Notes: generated from the sequence alone by a model not told the origin. A stretch of 24,154 nt of DNA from an uncultured Candidatus Melainabacteria bacterium (GCA_937895785.1 CALBKW010000093.1:1-24154), one strand, 5' to 3'; counted from the stretch's first letter, positions 14,464-22,313 are shown. Numbers and translations: made by a program.

Positions 14464-16185
14464 TTATTTCAAAAGTTCGTCTTGAAGAGGTGATTCAACG
14501 ATACCGTTAAGAGTTTTGTTTACTTCTCTCAAGTTTTTAGCGATTGCTTCGTGCTTGTCTGTCCAAACAAAGTTATCTTCAATGAATTTTTCAGCAGTTT
14601 TCATATCGCCTGAAAGTTGAACCTTAATGATTTCAGTAAGCATTTTCTTTGCTGTTGGAATCATTTTTTCAATATTGATTGAAATTTTACCTTCGTCACT
14701 AACTTCAATAGCACCTTCCTTCATAAAGTAATAAGATTGCATTACTGTACGAACTCTGTGTGCTTGGTTAAGTGTTGGTTTTGATTTCAAGAATGAATTT
14801 GTACCAAAGTTTACGATAATTTGAGTTCTTTGTTCAGGTGTGTACATTCCAACTTCAACAAGGTCATCTAAGAAGGATAATGAACCCATATCGGCTTTGT
14901 TTTCTTCAATAATATTTCTGTATTTGCCCAATCCTGCATCGCCATCCTTTGGTCCAAGAGAGTGAGCATTTTCGTGTCCGATTGTGAACCAATGGTCTGC
15001 ATCTTCGTAGTATAATTCGTGGAATTTAGGGTCTAAGATTGCATTTAATCTCTTTTTAATTTTTTCTGGTTGAGAAGTTACTCTGATTTGTCTGTGATAA
15101 ACATTTCTTCTTCCACCACCGATTGTTAATGACAATTTGTCACCATTTGGTAAGTTTTCTGCCAATGTAACGCCACCTCTATAAGCTCCGCCGTCACCTG
15201 TTAGAGAGATTAAATCAACATCAACCATTGTTTGTTTTGCATCACCTGATGCGGAAATTGTTTGAGTATATTGGTCTGCAAGAGGCATGTGTTCTGCAAG
15301 CATTGGTAAATATTTTTTGATTGCCAATAAGTCTTCTGTACCTTTTTTGTTCACAATACCAACACGGCAACCTAAAGCATCTTTTGATTCAGGTGTAATG
15401 CCAGCATCTTTAAGCATTTTATCAAGTTTTTCGTCTTCTAAAACAGTACCAGTCATTCTGTCAGCATATTGTTCTCTTGTGATTGTGTATTCAAGAGGTG
15501 TATCTTGTAATGTTGCCCATTTTTTATCCGCATAAGCATCTAACATAGGGTCTGCTGTTCTTAAAGCTTTTGCTTGAAGTCCTAGGTATTCATTAAAATC
15601 AGCGTTTGTAGAAGTTTTTGCAGCTTCTTCCAATTCGTCTGCGATTTCCATAAATTCTTTTTTGAATTTGTCACAGTAATCAACAGCTTTCAACTTGTCG
15701 CCATCACGTTCTACAATTGAACGTTGGTTAAGAATTTTTGCAACTTCTTCTTTTTCTCCGTCTTCAAGCATTTTAATTAAAATTTCATGAAATTCCTCTT
15801 TGCTTAAATCTGCTGGGTAAAAGGCTTTACCTGGTAATTCTTTTTCGCCTTTTGCAAGAATTACCATATTAGTTTCTGTATCAATACCAGAAATACCTTT
15901 TTGAGCTGTAAATAACTTTAAAGTCATTTCGGCATCTTTATTAGTTTTTGCGTTCTCTTCCAAGAACTTTCTAAATTCTAAATTCTTTGTATTATCCATC
16001 ATCATAAATACATCATCAAAGATTTTTGCAGTTTTAACTAAGTGTTTAATGGCTTGTTTATCGCCTTCTGTAAGTTCTGCATATTCTTTTGAATCAGGTT
16101 TTAAAAGAACTTTTGGTGCTAAATAGTCTTTGTTAGTTCTTTTTTCTAGTTCTTCTGTTGATAGATTTAATTCAAATTTTGTCAT
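14464..16185 (-). CDS. M49 (dipeptidyl-peptidase III-like) zinc hydrolase
   Basis: 573 aa, with AAGG nine bases before the ATG. The zinc motif is HENAH (404-408) in WFTIGHENAHSLGP, followed by IIEENKADMGSL with E427/E428 as third ligand. 'HE..H.LGP ... EE.KAD..gL' is the signature of bacterial M49-like proteins. The next part also fits: AHRVRTVMQSYYFMKEGAI, a following acidic strand, EKMIPTA, and the helical tail with SGDMKTAEKFI. An upstream Gly/Arg segment, GGGRRNVYHRQIR, lies where the family has its substrate-side strand. There is no signal peptide, so it probably acts in the cytoplasm. M49 enzymes cut dipeptides or act as related metallohydrolases. The HENAH form differs from HELLGH of classic DPP III. 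Family fairly secure, activity not. Confidence 0.75.
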   Translation of the reverse strand: MTKFELNLSTEELEKRTNKDYLAPKVLLKPDSKEYAELTEGDKQAIKHLVKTAKIFDDVFMMMDNTKNLEFRKFLEENAKTNKDAEMTLKLFTAQKGISGIDTETNMVILAKGEKELPGKAFYPADLSKEEFHEILIKMLEDGEKEEVAKILNQRSIVERDGDKLKAVDYCDKFKKEFMEIADELEEAAKTSTNADFNEYLGLQAKALRTADPMLDAYADKKWATLQDTPLEYTITREQYADRMTGTVLEDEKLDKMLKDAGITPESKDALGCRVGIVNKKGTEDLLAIKKYLPMLAEHMPLADQYTQTISASGDAKQTMVDVDLISLTGDGGAYRGGVTLAENLPNGDKLSLTIGGGRRNVYHRQIRVTSQPEKIKKRLNAILDPKFHELYYEDADHWFTIGHENAHSLGPKDGDAGLGKYRNIIEENKADMGSLSFLDDLVEVGMYTPEQRTQIIVNFGTNSFLKSKPTLNQAHRVRTVMQSYYFMKEGAIEVSDEGKISINIEKMIPTAKKMLTEIIKVQLSGDMKTAEKFIEDNFVWTDKHEAIAKNLREVNKTLNGIVESPLQDELLK

Positions 16186-16221
16186 AGTTTTATACCTTAT
16201 TTTACTGTATTTGCACAGTTT

Positions 16222-16227
16222 ATTATA
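16222..16227 (-). promoter_or_regulatory. -10 box of the M49 gene
   Basis: TATAAT on the minus strand (16227-16222), 37 bases before the ATG at 16185; the -35 is weak. Confidence 0.4.
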
Positions 16228-16340
16228 CTACTAATTTTGAGCTTTTTATAGTGTTCTTTAGTTTTTTTTAATATTTTATGCCCTACAAGAGAATAGTTTT
16301 TTGTTTTTAAACTTTTTAAAATAATCAAAAAGGAGAAATT

Positions 16341-16568
16341 ATGATAAATGTTTTTATATTACCAACTTGCCCTTATTGTAAAAAGGTTATTGATTATTTG
16401 AAATCAACAAAATTGGAATACAACTTGCTTGATATAAATGAAACTCACTATTATGATGAGTTAATTCAATTAGGTGGAAAGCGTCAAGTTCCGTTTTTAT
16501 TTGATAATGACAAAAACGTTATGATGTATGAATCAGACGATATCATTGAGTATTTAAAAACACTATAA
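16341..16568 (+). CDS. glutaredoxin
   Basis: 75 aa, the usual size of a minimal glutaredoxin, with AAGGAG (16330-16335) upstream. The dithiol active site CPYC is at 10-13 in FILPTCPYCKKVIDYL. GKRQVPFLF (46-54) holds the cis-proline P51, and YESDDIIEYL (63-72) the C-terminal helix with the glutathione-side Asp residues. It reduces disulfides or glutathionylated proteins in the cytoplasm; whether glutathione is made here is not known. It is divergent from the M49 gene. The 98 bases after it show no clear hairpin before the next gene on the same strand, so read-through is possible. Confidence 0.93.
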   Translation: MINVFILPTCPYCKKVIDYLKSTKLEYNLLDINETHYYDELIQLGGKRQVPFLFDNDKNVMMYESDDIIEYLKTL

Positions 16569-16666
16569 ATTTTTAAGTTTTTTATCAATTTTTGAAATTT
16601 GTGCAATTTTAATTTTTCACATGTTTTATAACCATGTCGAACTATGACTTTTAGGAGAACAAAATT

Positions 16667-17617
16667 ATGGTAGATATTCAAATTGGTAAAAAACAAGGTC
16701 TTACTCAAGCAGTTGCAACAAAATTAGGTTTGAGCAAAGATGATTGCAAGAAAATAGATGTTTCTGTTTGGCAACAAGTTGTTCAAGAAATTGATAATGA
16801 ACAACAAAGTATAAATCAACATAATAAAGCTAATCCAAACGATCCTAAAGCAAGTATTTTTACGGGTGGTAATGATGTTTCGACTATCGACCAAAAAGAA
16901 AATTGGAAAACAAATTTTAAAACAAAAGAAGGTTCTTTCTCTTTGAGTGATGAATCTTGGAATAAAATTTCTGGACTTTTAGGCAAACCTGTTGAAACAA
17001 AACCAGAGGAAAAGCCTCAAGAAACAAAGCCAGAAGAAAAACCAACGGAAGCAAAGCCAGAAGCTAAAAAACCAGACGGAAAAGTCTTGAAACGTTCAGT
17101 AGATGGTGAAAAAACTCAAATTGTTGTTCGCAAAGATGAACACGGTAGAAAAGTTCGTCACGAATTAAATCCAGATGGTACAGAAGGCGATGCTCTTGCA
17201 GCAACTAGAACTTTTGGTAAAAACAAATATATTTCAGGTGATTTTCCTGCACAAACAAGAATATATGAACGAACCGTTGACGGTAAAAAAGATGTTCAAA
17301 TAGGTGTTTACAAAGATGATAACGGCAACAAAGTTAGAAAACTTGTTGTTACAGATGAAAAAACTGGTAAACCAACTTTGGGTGAAACGCTTATCCCTGT
17401 TACAACTTTTGGTAAAAATACTTACATAACTGAATCTCAATTTAATGCGAAAGTTCGACAAGATTTGGGTTTGAAAGGTGACCAAAAGGTTCCACAAAAC
17501 ATAGATGCTGAATATAGCCATGGAACAATTAAATATAGTGAAAACGGTAAAACAGTTACAAAAGATTATGTTAAATCTTTAATAGAACCCCAAGATGGTG
17601 GTAAAACAGAAAAATAA
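16667..17617 (+). CDS. repeat protein with Lys/Pro/Glu linker and SIFTGG motif
   Basis: 316 aa, with AGGAG (16653-16657) nine bases upstream. N-terminal 60 residues are helical. KASIFTGGNDVS (61-72) carries the same short motif as the 8440 protein. Residues 107-137 are a flexible linker of KPEEKP/TEAKPE units. The C-terminal half holds two similar beta modules, each from VDG.K..QI.V.KD..G.KVR (145-164 and 204-224) to TFGKN.YI (182-189 and 247-254). There is no signal peptide or TM, no catalytic motif, and no recognised family. A modular binding protein seems plausible, but that is inference. It ends in a strong terminator. Confidence 0.7.
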   Translation: MVDIQIGKKQGLTQAVATKLGLSKDDCKKIDVSVWQQVVQEIDNEQQSINQHNKANPNDPKASIFTGGNDVSTIDQKENWKTNFKTKEGSFSLSDESWNKISGLLGKPVETKPEEKPQETKPEEKPTEAKPEAKKPDGKVLKRSVDGEKTQIVVRKDEHGRKVRHELNPDGTEGDALAATRTFGKNKYISGDFPAQTRIYERTVDGKKDVQIGVYKDDNGNKVRKLVVTDEKTGKPTLGETLIPVTTFGKNTYITESQFNAKVRQDLGLKGDQKVPQNIDAEYSHGTIKYSENGKTVTKDYVKSLIEPQDGGKTEK

Positions 17618-17622
17618 AATTT

Positions 17623-17658
17623 AAAGGCGGTTAACTTCAAAAGTTTAACCGCCTTTTA
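17623..17658 (+). terminator. terminator of the 16667 gene
   Basis: AAAGGCGGTTAA (17623-17634) with TTAACCGCCTTT (17645-17656), 12 perfect pairs, loop of ten bases, T-run ending. Confidence 0.9.
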
Positions 17659-17749
17659 TTAATATCCTCTTTTTAAATGATGATATCTTTTTAGTTTCCT
17701 TTAAAATAATAGTGTAGTAAGATTAAAGACCACATTTTGGACTTGAGAG

Positions 17750-18574
17750 ATGGCAGAGGAATTTTATAATAATTCTTATAACAACATAAAAAGGCTTTCT
17801 GACGAAGAATTAGAGGCTCTTTGGAAGGAATATTTCCAAAATCGTTCTAATAAAAAAGTTAGAGATACTTTGATTGTTCAATACATTTACTTAACTCGAT
17901 ACGTAGTAGGTCGTGTTAAGGTTTCTTTGCCTCCAACATTCTCTGTTGAAGATATTTCAAGCTATGGTGTAGAAGGTTTGATTGATGCAATCGAAAAATA
18001 TACTCCAGACAAAGGCGCACGTTTTGAAACTTATGCCTTAATGAGAATACGTGGTAATATTATCGACAAAATTCGTTCTCAAGACTTCTTACCAAGAAGT
18101 GCAAGACGAAAGATTAAAGATGTAAAACAAGCTCAAGAACAACTACGTCAAAAGTTTGGAAGACCTGCTACAACTCTTGAAGTTGCCGATTTCTTAGGAA
18201 TGGAACCTCAAAGAGTTGATCAAATTTTGGCAGAAGATACTTCAATCGGTTCAATTTATGAAAAACGTGGAACTTCTGATGATAGTGTTGCTATTATTGA
18301 TACAATTCAAGATGAACATCGTTTAACACCAGCAGAAGCAATGGAAGAAAAAGATGTTAAATCTGAATTAGAAAGTGCTTTAAAACGTTTGCCAGAACGC
18401 GAACGTATGATTATGGTTCTTTACTATCATGAAAATATGACATTAAAAGAAATTGGTGATGCAATTGAGGTTTCAGAATCTCGTGTTTGTCAACTTCATG
18501 CTCAAGCAATCATGAAATTGAAAAATATCTTGTCAGAAAATCGTGTTGAACGTTTACAAAGAACAATTGTTTAG
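17750..18574 (+). CDS. FliA/WhiG-family RNA polymerase sigma factor
   Basis: 274 aa, normal length. Region 2 (about 38-115) includes VEDISSYGVEGLIDAIEKY and the highly typical GARFETYALMRIRGNIIDK, then RSQDFLPRSARRK. Region 3 (about 118-170) has FGRPATTLEVADFLGM. Region 4 (about 208-262) has LPERERMIMVLYYHENM and the HTH TLKEIGDAIEVSESRVCQLH. It directs RNA polymerase to alternative promoters; in relatives the targets are flagellar genes (FliA) or developmental genes (WhiG). No flagellar or anti-sigma gene is in the window, so its regulon is unknown. The ribosome site is weak (GGA at 17739-17741). The stop is two bases from the stop of the opposing HAD gene, with no hairpin between them. Confidence 0.93.
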   Translation: MAEEFYNNSYNNIKRLSDEELEALWKEYFQNRSNKKVRDTLIVQYIYLTRYVVGRVKVSLPPTFSVEDISSYGVEGLIDAIEKYTPDKGARFETYALMRIRGNIIDKIRSQDFLPRSARRKIKDVKQAQEQLRQKFGRPATTLEVADFLGMEPQRVDQILAEDTSIGSIYEKRGTSDDSVAIIDTIQDEHRLTPAEAMEEKDVKSELESALKRLPERERMIMVLYYHENMTLKEIGDAIEVSESRVCQLHAQAIMKLKNILSENRVERLQRTIV

Positions 18575-18575
18575 T

Positions 18576-19244
18576 TTAAGCATTTAAGAATTTTTCTGCT
18601 CCGATAAAGTTTTTAGTAACTGCATAAACTTCATCTTTATGTTGGAAAGTTTCAGGATTGTCGTTAATTGCAATTAATCTTCCAATATGAGCGCCGTTTG
18701 CCGCGCGTATTCCAGAATAAGAATCTTCAAAAACAAGTGTTTGAGTAGGATTTAAGTTTAAAATATCTAATGCTTTTAAGTAAATTGCTGGGTCTGGTTT
18801 GCCTGCAATTTTGTAATCATCATATACAATTTTGTTAACATCAAACCATTTGTCCAAATGGAAAGTTTCTATAAAGAAATCAACATTTGTTTTTTCACTA
18901 CCTGTTGCAATTGTATGCGGAATATTTTTTTCGCAAATGTAATCAAAGAACTCTTCCGCACCTTCAACAAGTTTAATATTTTCAGGATTTTTTAAAACCA
19001 TTTCACGATAGTATGCTTCTTTTTCGTTTGCCCATTTTAAACATTCTTCTGGAGTTGGTTTTCTTCCAATGGCGTAGGTTATAATTTCTTCATTAGAACG
19101 TCCGAACATGTATTTGTGCATTTCTTCATCAGAAAAAGGTGTTCCTCGAAGTTTTGCAGAATAATCTCTCCACGCATCTTCGTGTAACTTAGAATCCTGA
19201 AACAATGTTCCATTAAAATCAAAAATTATACCTTTTACTTCCAT
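18576..19244 (-). CDS. HAD-superfamily hydrolase, beta-phosphoglucomutase-like
   Basis: 222 aa, subfamily IA size with a C1 helical cap (about 17-85). AAAGGA lies seven bases before the ATG. Motif I is IIFDFNGTLF with nucleophile D9, but the usual second Asp is Asn (N11). Motif II is TIATGSEKTN (S116). Motif III is GKPDPAIY with K149. Motif IV is VFEDSYSG with E173 and D174. The set matches beta-phosphoglucomutase-like phosphatases/mutases; Asn in place of the acid/base Asp may alter activity, although DFNGT also occurs in intact family members. Substrate is probably a small phosphorylated sugar or metabolite. Convergent with the sigma factor; downstream of the 19341 gene on the same strand, separated from it by a hairpin. 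Confidence 0.9.
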   Translation of the reverse strand: MEVKGIIFDFNGTLFQDSKLHEDAWRDYSAKLRGTPFSDEEMHKYMFGRSNEEIITYAIGRKPTPEECLKWANEKEAYYREMVLKNPENIKLVEGAEEFFDYICEKNIPHTIATGSEKTNVDFFIETFHLDKWFDVNKIVYDDYKIAGKPDPAIYLKALDILNLNPTQTLVFEDSYSGIRAANGAHIGRLIAINDNPETFQHKDEVYAVTKNFIGAEKFLNA

Positions 19245-19282
19245 TTTAATATCCTTTTTTTATTTGTAATAGTGGTAATAGT

Positions 19283-19315
19283 AAGGCGGAGCTTTTAGAA
19301 TAAAAGCTCCGCCTT
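19283..19315 (-). terminator. hairpin terminator between 19341 and HAD genes
   Basis: AAGGCGGAGCTTTT (19283-19296), loop AGAAT, AAAAGCTCCGCCTT (19302-19315), 14 perfect pairs. The T-run is poor on both strands, so termination may be partial. Confidence 0.7.
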
Positions 19316-19340
19316 ATATAAAATACTTAGAACTTAGCGA

Positions 19341-19925
19341 TTAGTTTTCAGTGTTAATGAATAAGCTTACTAATTCGTTTAAGTTGTTATATTGTTTTTT
19401 GTAGCTTTGAGCTTGTTCTTCAAGTGTTACAATTTGTCTTTTGTATTCAGAAATTGTAGCTTGGCATTCTTTTGTTGAAGAGCTCAATTGTTCTTGTAAT
19501 TGTTGAGCTTCTTGAAGAACACTCTTCATTGAAATTCCTAAAGCTTCCATAGTTTGTTTAATAATTTGTGCGCCTGTTTGACGAGTTACACCTGATGGAA
19601 GTTTTGCAATTAATTTTTTCAAAACTGCAACATTGTTTGGAACTTCAAAATTGTATAAATCATTAGCATAATTTTCAACAACAGCATGTTGGAAAGTATC
19701 ATCAGCCATATTGTTTTCAAAATCGCTGCTTGGTTTCATAGAGCTATCAAATTTTTCTGTTGTAACTTCTTCTTCATCAGTGAATGTAGGCATTACGTCT
19801 TCTTCAGCTTCTGGAGCTTCTAATTCAACAGCATCTTCTTTTACTTCTAAAACTTCATCTTCAGTATCTGCTTTTAAAGCATCTACAATGTTTTTACCGG
19901 TATCTAAATCAAAATTTTCTGACAT
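19341..19925 (-). CDS. acidic coiled-coil protein
   Basis: 194 aa, with AGAGGA (19935-19930) just upstream of the ATG. The first 70 residues are very acidic and look disordered (TEDEVLEVKEDAVELEAPEA). A middle helical segment, VAVLKKLIAKLPSGVTRQTG (about 99-118), looks like a folded core. The last 60 residues form a coiled coil (SVLQEAQQLQEQLSSSTKE, KRQIVTLEEQAQSYKKQYN). No signal peptide, TM or catalytic motif. Not recognised; the architecture suggests a cytoplasmic adaptor or cell-structure protein. It is divergent from the glycosyltransferase gene at 20078. Confidence 0.7.
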   Translation of the reverse strand: MSENFDLDTGKNIVDALKADTEDEVLEVKEDAVELEAPEAEEDVMPTFTDEEEVTTEKFDSSMKPSSDFENNMADDTFQHAVVENYANDLYNFEVPNNVAVLKKLIAKLPSGVTRQTGAQIIKQTMEALGISMKSVLQEAQQLQEQLSSSTKECQATISEYKRQIVTLEEQAQSYKKQYNNLNELVSLFINTEN

Positions 19926-20039
19926 ATTATCCTCTTTTTACAATCTTATATATAAGTTATCAACATAATAGCAAAAAAAACTTTTTTTTACAATACTTTA
20001 ATTTACCAATTTTTGAAAAATCATCCTTTTAATGCACTT

Positions 20040-20068
20040 TTGTCGGGTTTTATCTTTTGTGATACACT
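20040..20068 (+). promoter_or_regulatory. promoter of the second GT39 gene, near-leaderless
   Basis: TTGTCG (20040-20045), exactly 17 bases, TACACT (20063-20068), with TGA directly before the -10 (extended -10). Transcription would begin near 20075, three bases before the ATG at 20078. No Shine-Dalgarno is present. Confidence 0.55.
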
Positions 20069-20077
20069 AGAATTACT

Positions 20078-21541
20078 ATGATTAGTTATTTAAGAAAAAA
20101 TATATATTGGTTTTTATTGGGTTTGGTAGCTTTTTTAGGCTTTGCGTTAAGGTTAAAAGGCTTGGTTTCAAATCCTTCAATGTGGCATGATGAGTGTGCA
20201 TTAGCGTGGAATGTAATAAATAACAGTTATGGTGAACTTTTTGGAAAGTTGAGATTTTTGCAAGTTGCTCCACCAATGTTTTTGCTTATTTCAAAACTTT
20301 TGGTAAGTATCTTTCATGTTAAAAATAATATTTTCGCATGTGATTTTGTTTTGAGATTAGTTCCATTTTTCTTTGGTACTTTTTCTATTGGTGCATTTTA
20401 TTTTGTCTGTAAAAGTCTTTTTAAATCAAAATGGACAACTCTAATTGCGGTTTTGTTATTTTGTTTAAATCCTGTTTTAATCAATTATAGCTTTGAATTT
20501 AAACCATACATTTTAGATGTGTTCTGTGCGATGAGTGCACTATGGATATTTTTGAACACAGATTTTCAAACAAATACTACAAAAAAAGTTTTAATTTTCG
20601 GTAGTATTTTAGCAATTTTGCCTTGGTTTTCGTTTATGTCTACAATGGTTATTTTTGCTGGATTCATGGCGCTTAGCTTTAAACGAGAAAACCCTAAAAA
20701 TTTCTTTTTAATGTTTTTTCCAATATTTCTGAGTGCATTTTTGTATTTGAAGTTATATGTTTTAAACGCTTATGGGCAAAGCTCTACAGGAATGATAGGG
20801 TTTTGGCAAAATGAATTTGTAAAAAGAGATTTGTCTAATATTACTCAACTAAATATGGATAATTTGCATTATTTCTTTTCTAATTTGCCAATGTTTAGTT
20901 GCACATTACTTTCTTTATTGATGTTTATTGGTATAATTTTGATGTTTAAGGATAGAAATTGGAGATTTATTTTAATTTCTGTTTTGACTCAAGCATCGCT
21001 TATAATTGCATCAATATTGCATGTCTATCCATATTCAAGACGTTTGATTATATTTTTAATTCCGTTTATTTTAATTTTTTCAGTGAAAATTTTTGATGTA
21101 AAAAACAAAGTTTTGGCAGGAATTTTATTGGCTTTAATTGTTATCCCTCATTTGCTTTTTGCGGTTAATTTTACCAAAATGCCTAACTTGAACAAAGGTG
21201 ATTTTGCGCGAGAATTAATGATTAAGATGGCAAATGAAATTGAACATCATGAAACTATTGTTATAAACGAATCTTCTAATGCAGAATTTTGTTATTATGA
21301 TATGTTTTTCAATTTAAAAAATAATAAAGTATTTTTAAAACCACAAAATAAGTCAGAATTAGCAATAAATAAAGAGTTGAACAAGCTTACAAAGGGCAAA
21401 TATTGGTTTTATATGCCTTATGATTACAATCCAAACCAAAAAGAAATAAAAACGATGTTTATGTGGGCAAAAACTCACGCTAAAACTGAAATAAAACTTC
21501 AAGCAACACAAAGCACCTTAATTAGAGTCATTCTTAACTAA
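20078..21541 (+). CDS. GT39-like membrane glycosyltransferase
   Basis: 487 aa with about ten to twelve membrane helices (first at about 9-26). The first outer loop has SMWHDECALAWNVINN (34-49), whose HDE (37-39) is the acidic site typical of GT39/PMT-type GT-C enzymes, followed by QVAPPMFLLISKLL. This fold transfers a sugar from a polyprenyl-phosphate donor to a lipid, glycan or protein on the outer face of the membrane. The C-terminal 110 residues are a soluble domain after the last helix (IVINESSNAEFCYYDMFF). The start is fixed by the first TM: the next Met is inside the catalytic loop. There is no ribosome site. It is distantly similar in plan to the partial gene at 1-1382. Acceptor and sugar unknown. 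Confidence 0.83.
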   Translation: MISYLRKNIYWFLLGLVAFLGFALRLKGLVSNPSMWHDECALAWNVINNSYGELFGKLRFLQVAPPMFLLISKLLVSIFHVKNNIFACDFVLRLVPFFFGTFSIGAFYFVCKSLFKSKWTTLIAVLLFCLNPVLINYSFEFKPYILDVFCAMSALWIFLNTDFQTNTTKKVLIFGSILAILPWFSFMSTMVIFAGFMALSFKRENPKNFFLMFFPIFLSAFLYLKLYVLNAYGQSSTGMIGFWQNEFVKRDLSNITQLNMDNLHYFFSNLPMFSCTLLSLLMFIGIILMFKDRNWRFILISVLTQASLIIASILHVYPYSRRLIIFLIPFILIFSVKIFDVKNKVLAGILLALIVIPHLLFAVNFTKMPNLNKGDFARELMIKMANEIEHHETIVINESSNAEFCYYDMFFNLKNNKVFLKPQNKSELAINKELNKLTKGKYWFYMPYDYNPNQKEIKTMFMWAKTHAKTEIKLQATQSTLIRVILN

Positions 21542-21570
21542 GGTGAATATAAAATCTTTAAAAGCCTACG

Positions 21571-21960
21571 TTATTCGTCGTCTTCGTCGATATAATGGTT
21601 TTCTAGCAACTCTTTACGCTTGCCTTTAGTTTTGGCATAAAATTCTTTTTCATCAAATTTTTCGTCTTCGTCGTTGTCATCATCACTCAACCGAGTTGGT
21701 CGTTTTTTAGTGTTAATAACGCCCGCGACGTTAATCATTGCCAGAGAGTTTAGGGTTGCACGGAGTTGAGCGCTTCGGTCGGTAAATTGCATTTTTGACT
21801 CTTTAAGAGCTTCTTCCTCTTGTTTATCTCTGCGAGAATATTCGTTACCTTGACCCATTTTGTCATCAGAGAGGTTTGCTGCCGTACCAGAAATATCACC
21901 GCTCTTGAAGTTAAATGAGCCACCGATTCCGTAAAATCCTGCTGACCTATTATCTACCAT
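21571..21960 (-). CDS. small acidic-tailed protein
   Basis: 129 aa, with AAGG about ten bases before the ATG. The Gly/Ser-rich start MVDNRSAGFYGIGGSFNFKS is followed by charged helical segments (SRRDKQEEEALKESKMQF, RSAQLRATLNSLAMINVAGV). The C-terminal third is extremely charged, alternating acidic (LSDDDNDEDEKFDEKEF) and basic (KTKGKRKELL) parts. No TM, signal or known domain. It reads against the glycosyltransferase gene. Function unknown. Confidence 0.6.
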   Translation of the reverse strand: MVDNRSAGFYGIGGSFNFKSGDISGTAANLSDDKMGQGNEYSRRDKQEEEALKESKMQFTDRSAQLRATLNSLAMINVAGVINTKKRPTRLSDDDNDEDEKFDEKEFYAKTKGKRKELLENHYIDEDDE

Positions 21961-22313
21961 TTTGGTTTAACCTTATATTCCTTATTTATTCATGTTTTTA
22001 GTACCTAGAACCCGTAAATACATGGTTTCTAAGTGACAAGCATGCTGCTTGCAATTATACAAAGCCTCTAATAATTTTTTTTGCTACCATGACTTTTTAA
22101 GTATTTACATTTTGTTACAATTGTAATTTTAAATAAAACACTAATTTGCTACGTCACCCTGAATTTATTTCAGGGTCGCATGGTTCTTCCTGAAAAACAT
22201 TGCGATTCTGCCACACAGGGGACAGACTCACTAGGCTCCTTTCGCCTGTTCACTTTGTCAAACAAGTTCAGAATGACATTATACAATCTCTGTGCATTAA
22301 TGTATCTTTGCGT
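21961..22313. other. gene-free stretch with repeat element
   Basis: 353 bases between two minus-strand genes. It holds the likely promoter region of the 21571-21960 gene (TATAAT on the minus strand at 22059-22054), a small hairpin CAAGCA-TGC-TGCTTG (22037-22051) in its leader, a palindrome TTACAATTGTAA (22115-22126) and the MITE-like element at 22151-22279. No ORF with a ribosome site was seen. Confidence 0.5.
22151..22279. mobile_element. MITE-like palindromic element
   Basis: About 129 bases with imperfect terminal inverted repeats: ACGTCACCCTGAA at the left, and the complement of TTCAGAATGACAT at the right (ATGTCATTCTGAA), 13 bases with three C/T differences. The left arm itself folds (ACCCTGAA-TTTAT-TTCAGGGT). 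GC is higher than in the flanks, and there is no coding frame. Elements with GTCATTCTGAA/TTCAGGGTGAC ends occur as dispersed repeats in several bacteria. It follows the tsaC stop codon and may act as that operon's terminator. Confidence 0.6.

Noticed and set aside
12722..16185. Toxin-immunity or phage island made of 12722-16185 genes
   Set aside because: The exported YD-like protein, phytase-like protein and M49 enzyme are on mixed strands with separate terminators; nothing links them beyond adjacency.
21514..21545. Terminator after the second GT39 gene
   Set aside because: The CACCTTAATTA/TAACTAAGGTG hairpin overlaps the stop codon, has a mismatch and lacks a T-run.
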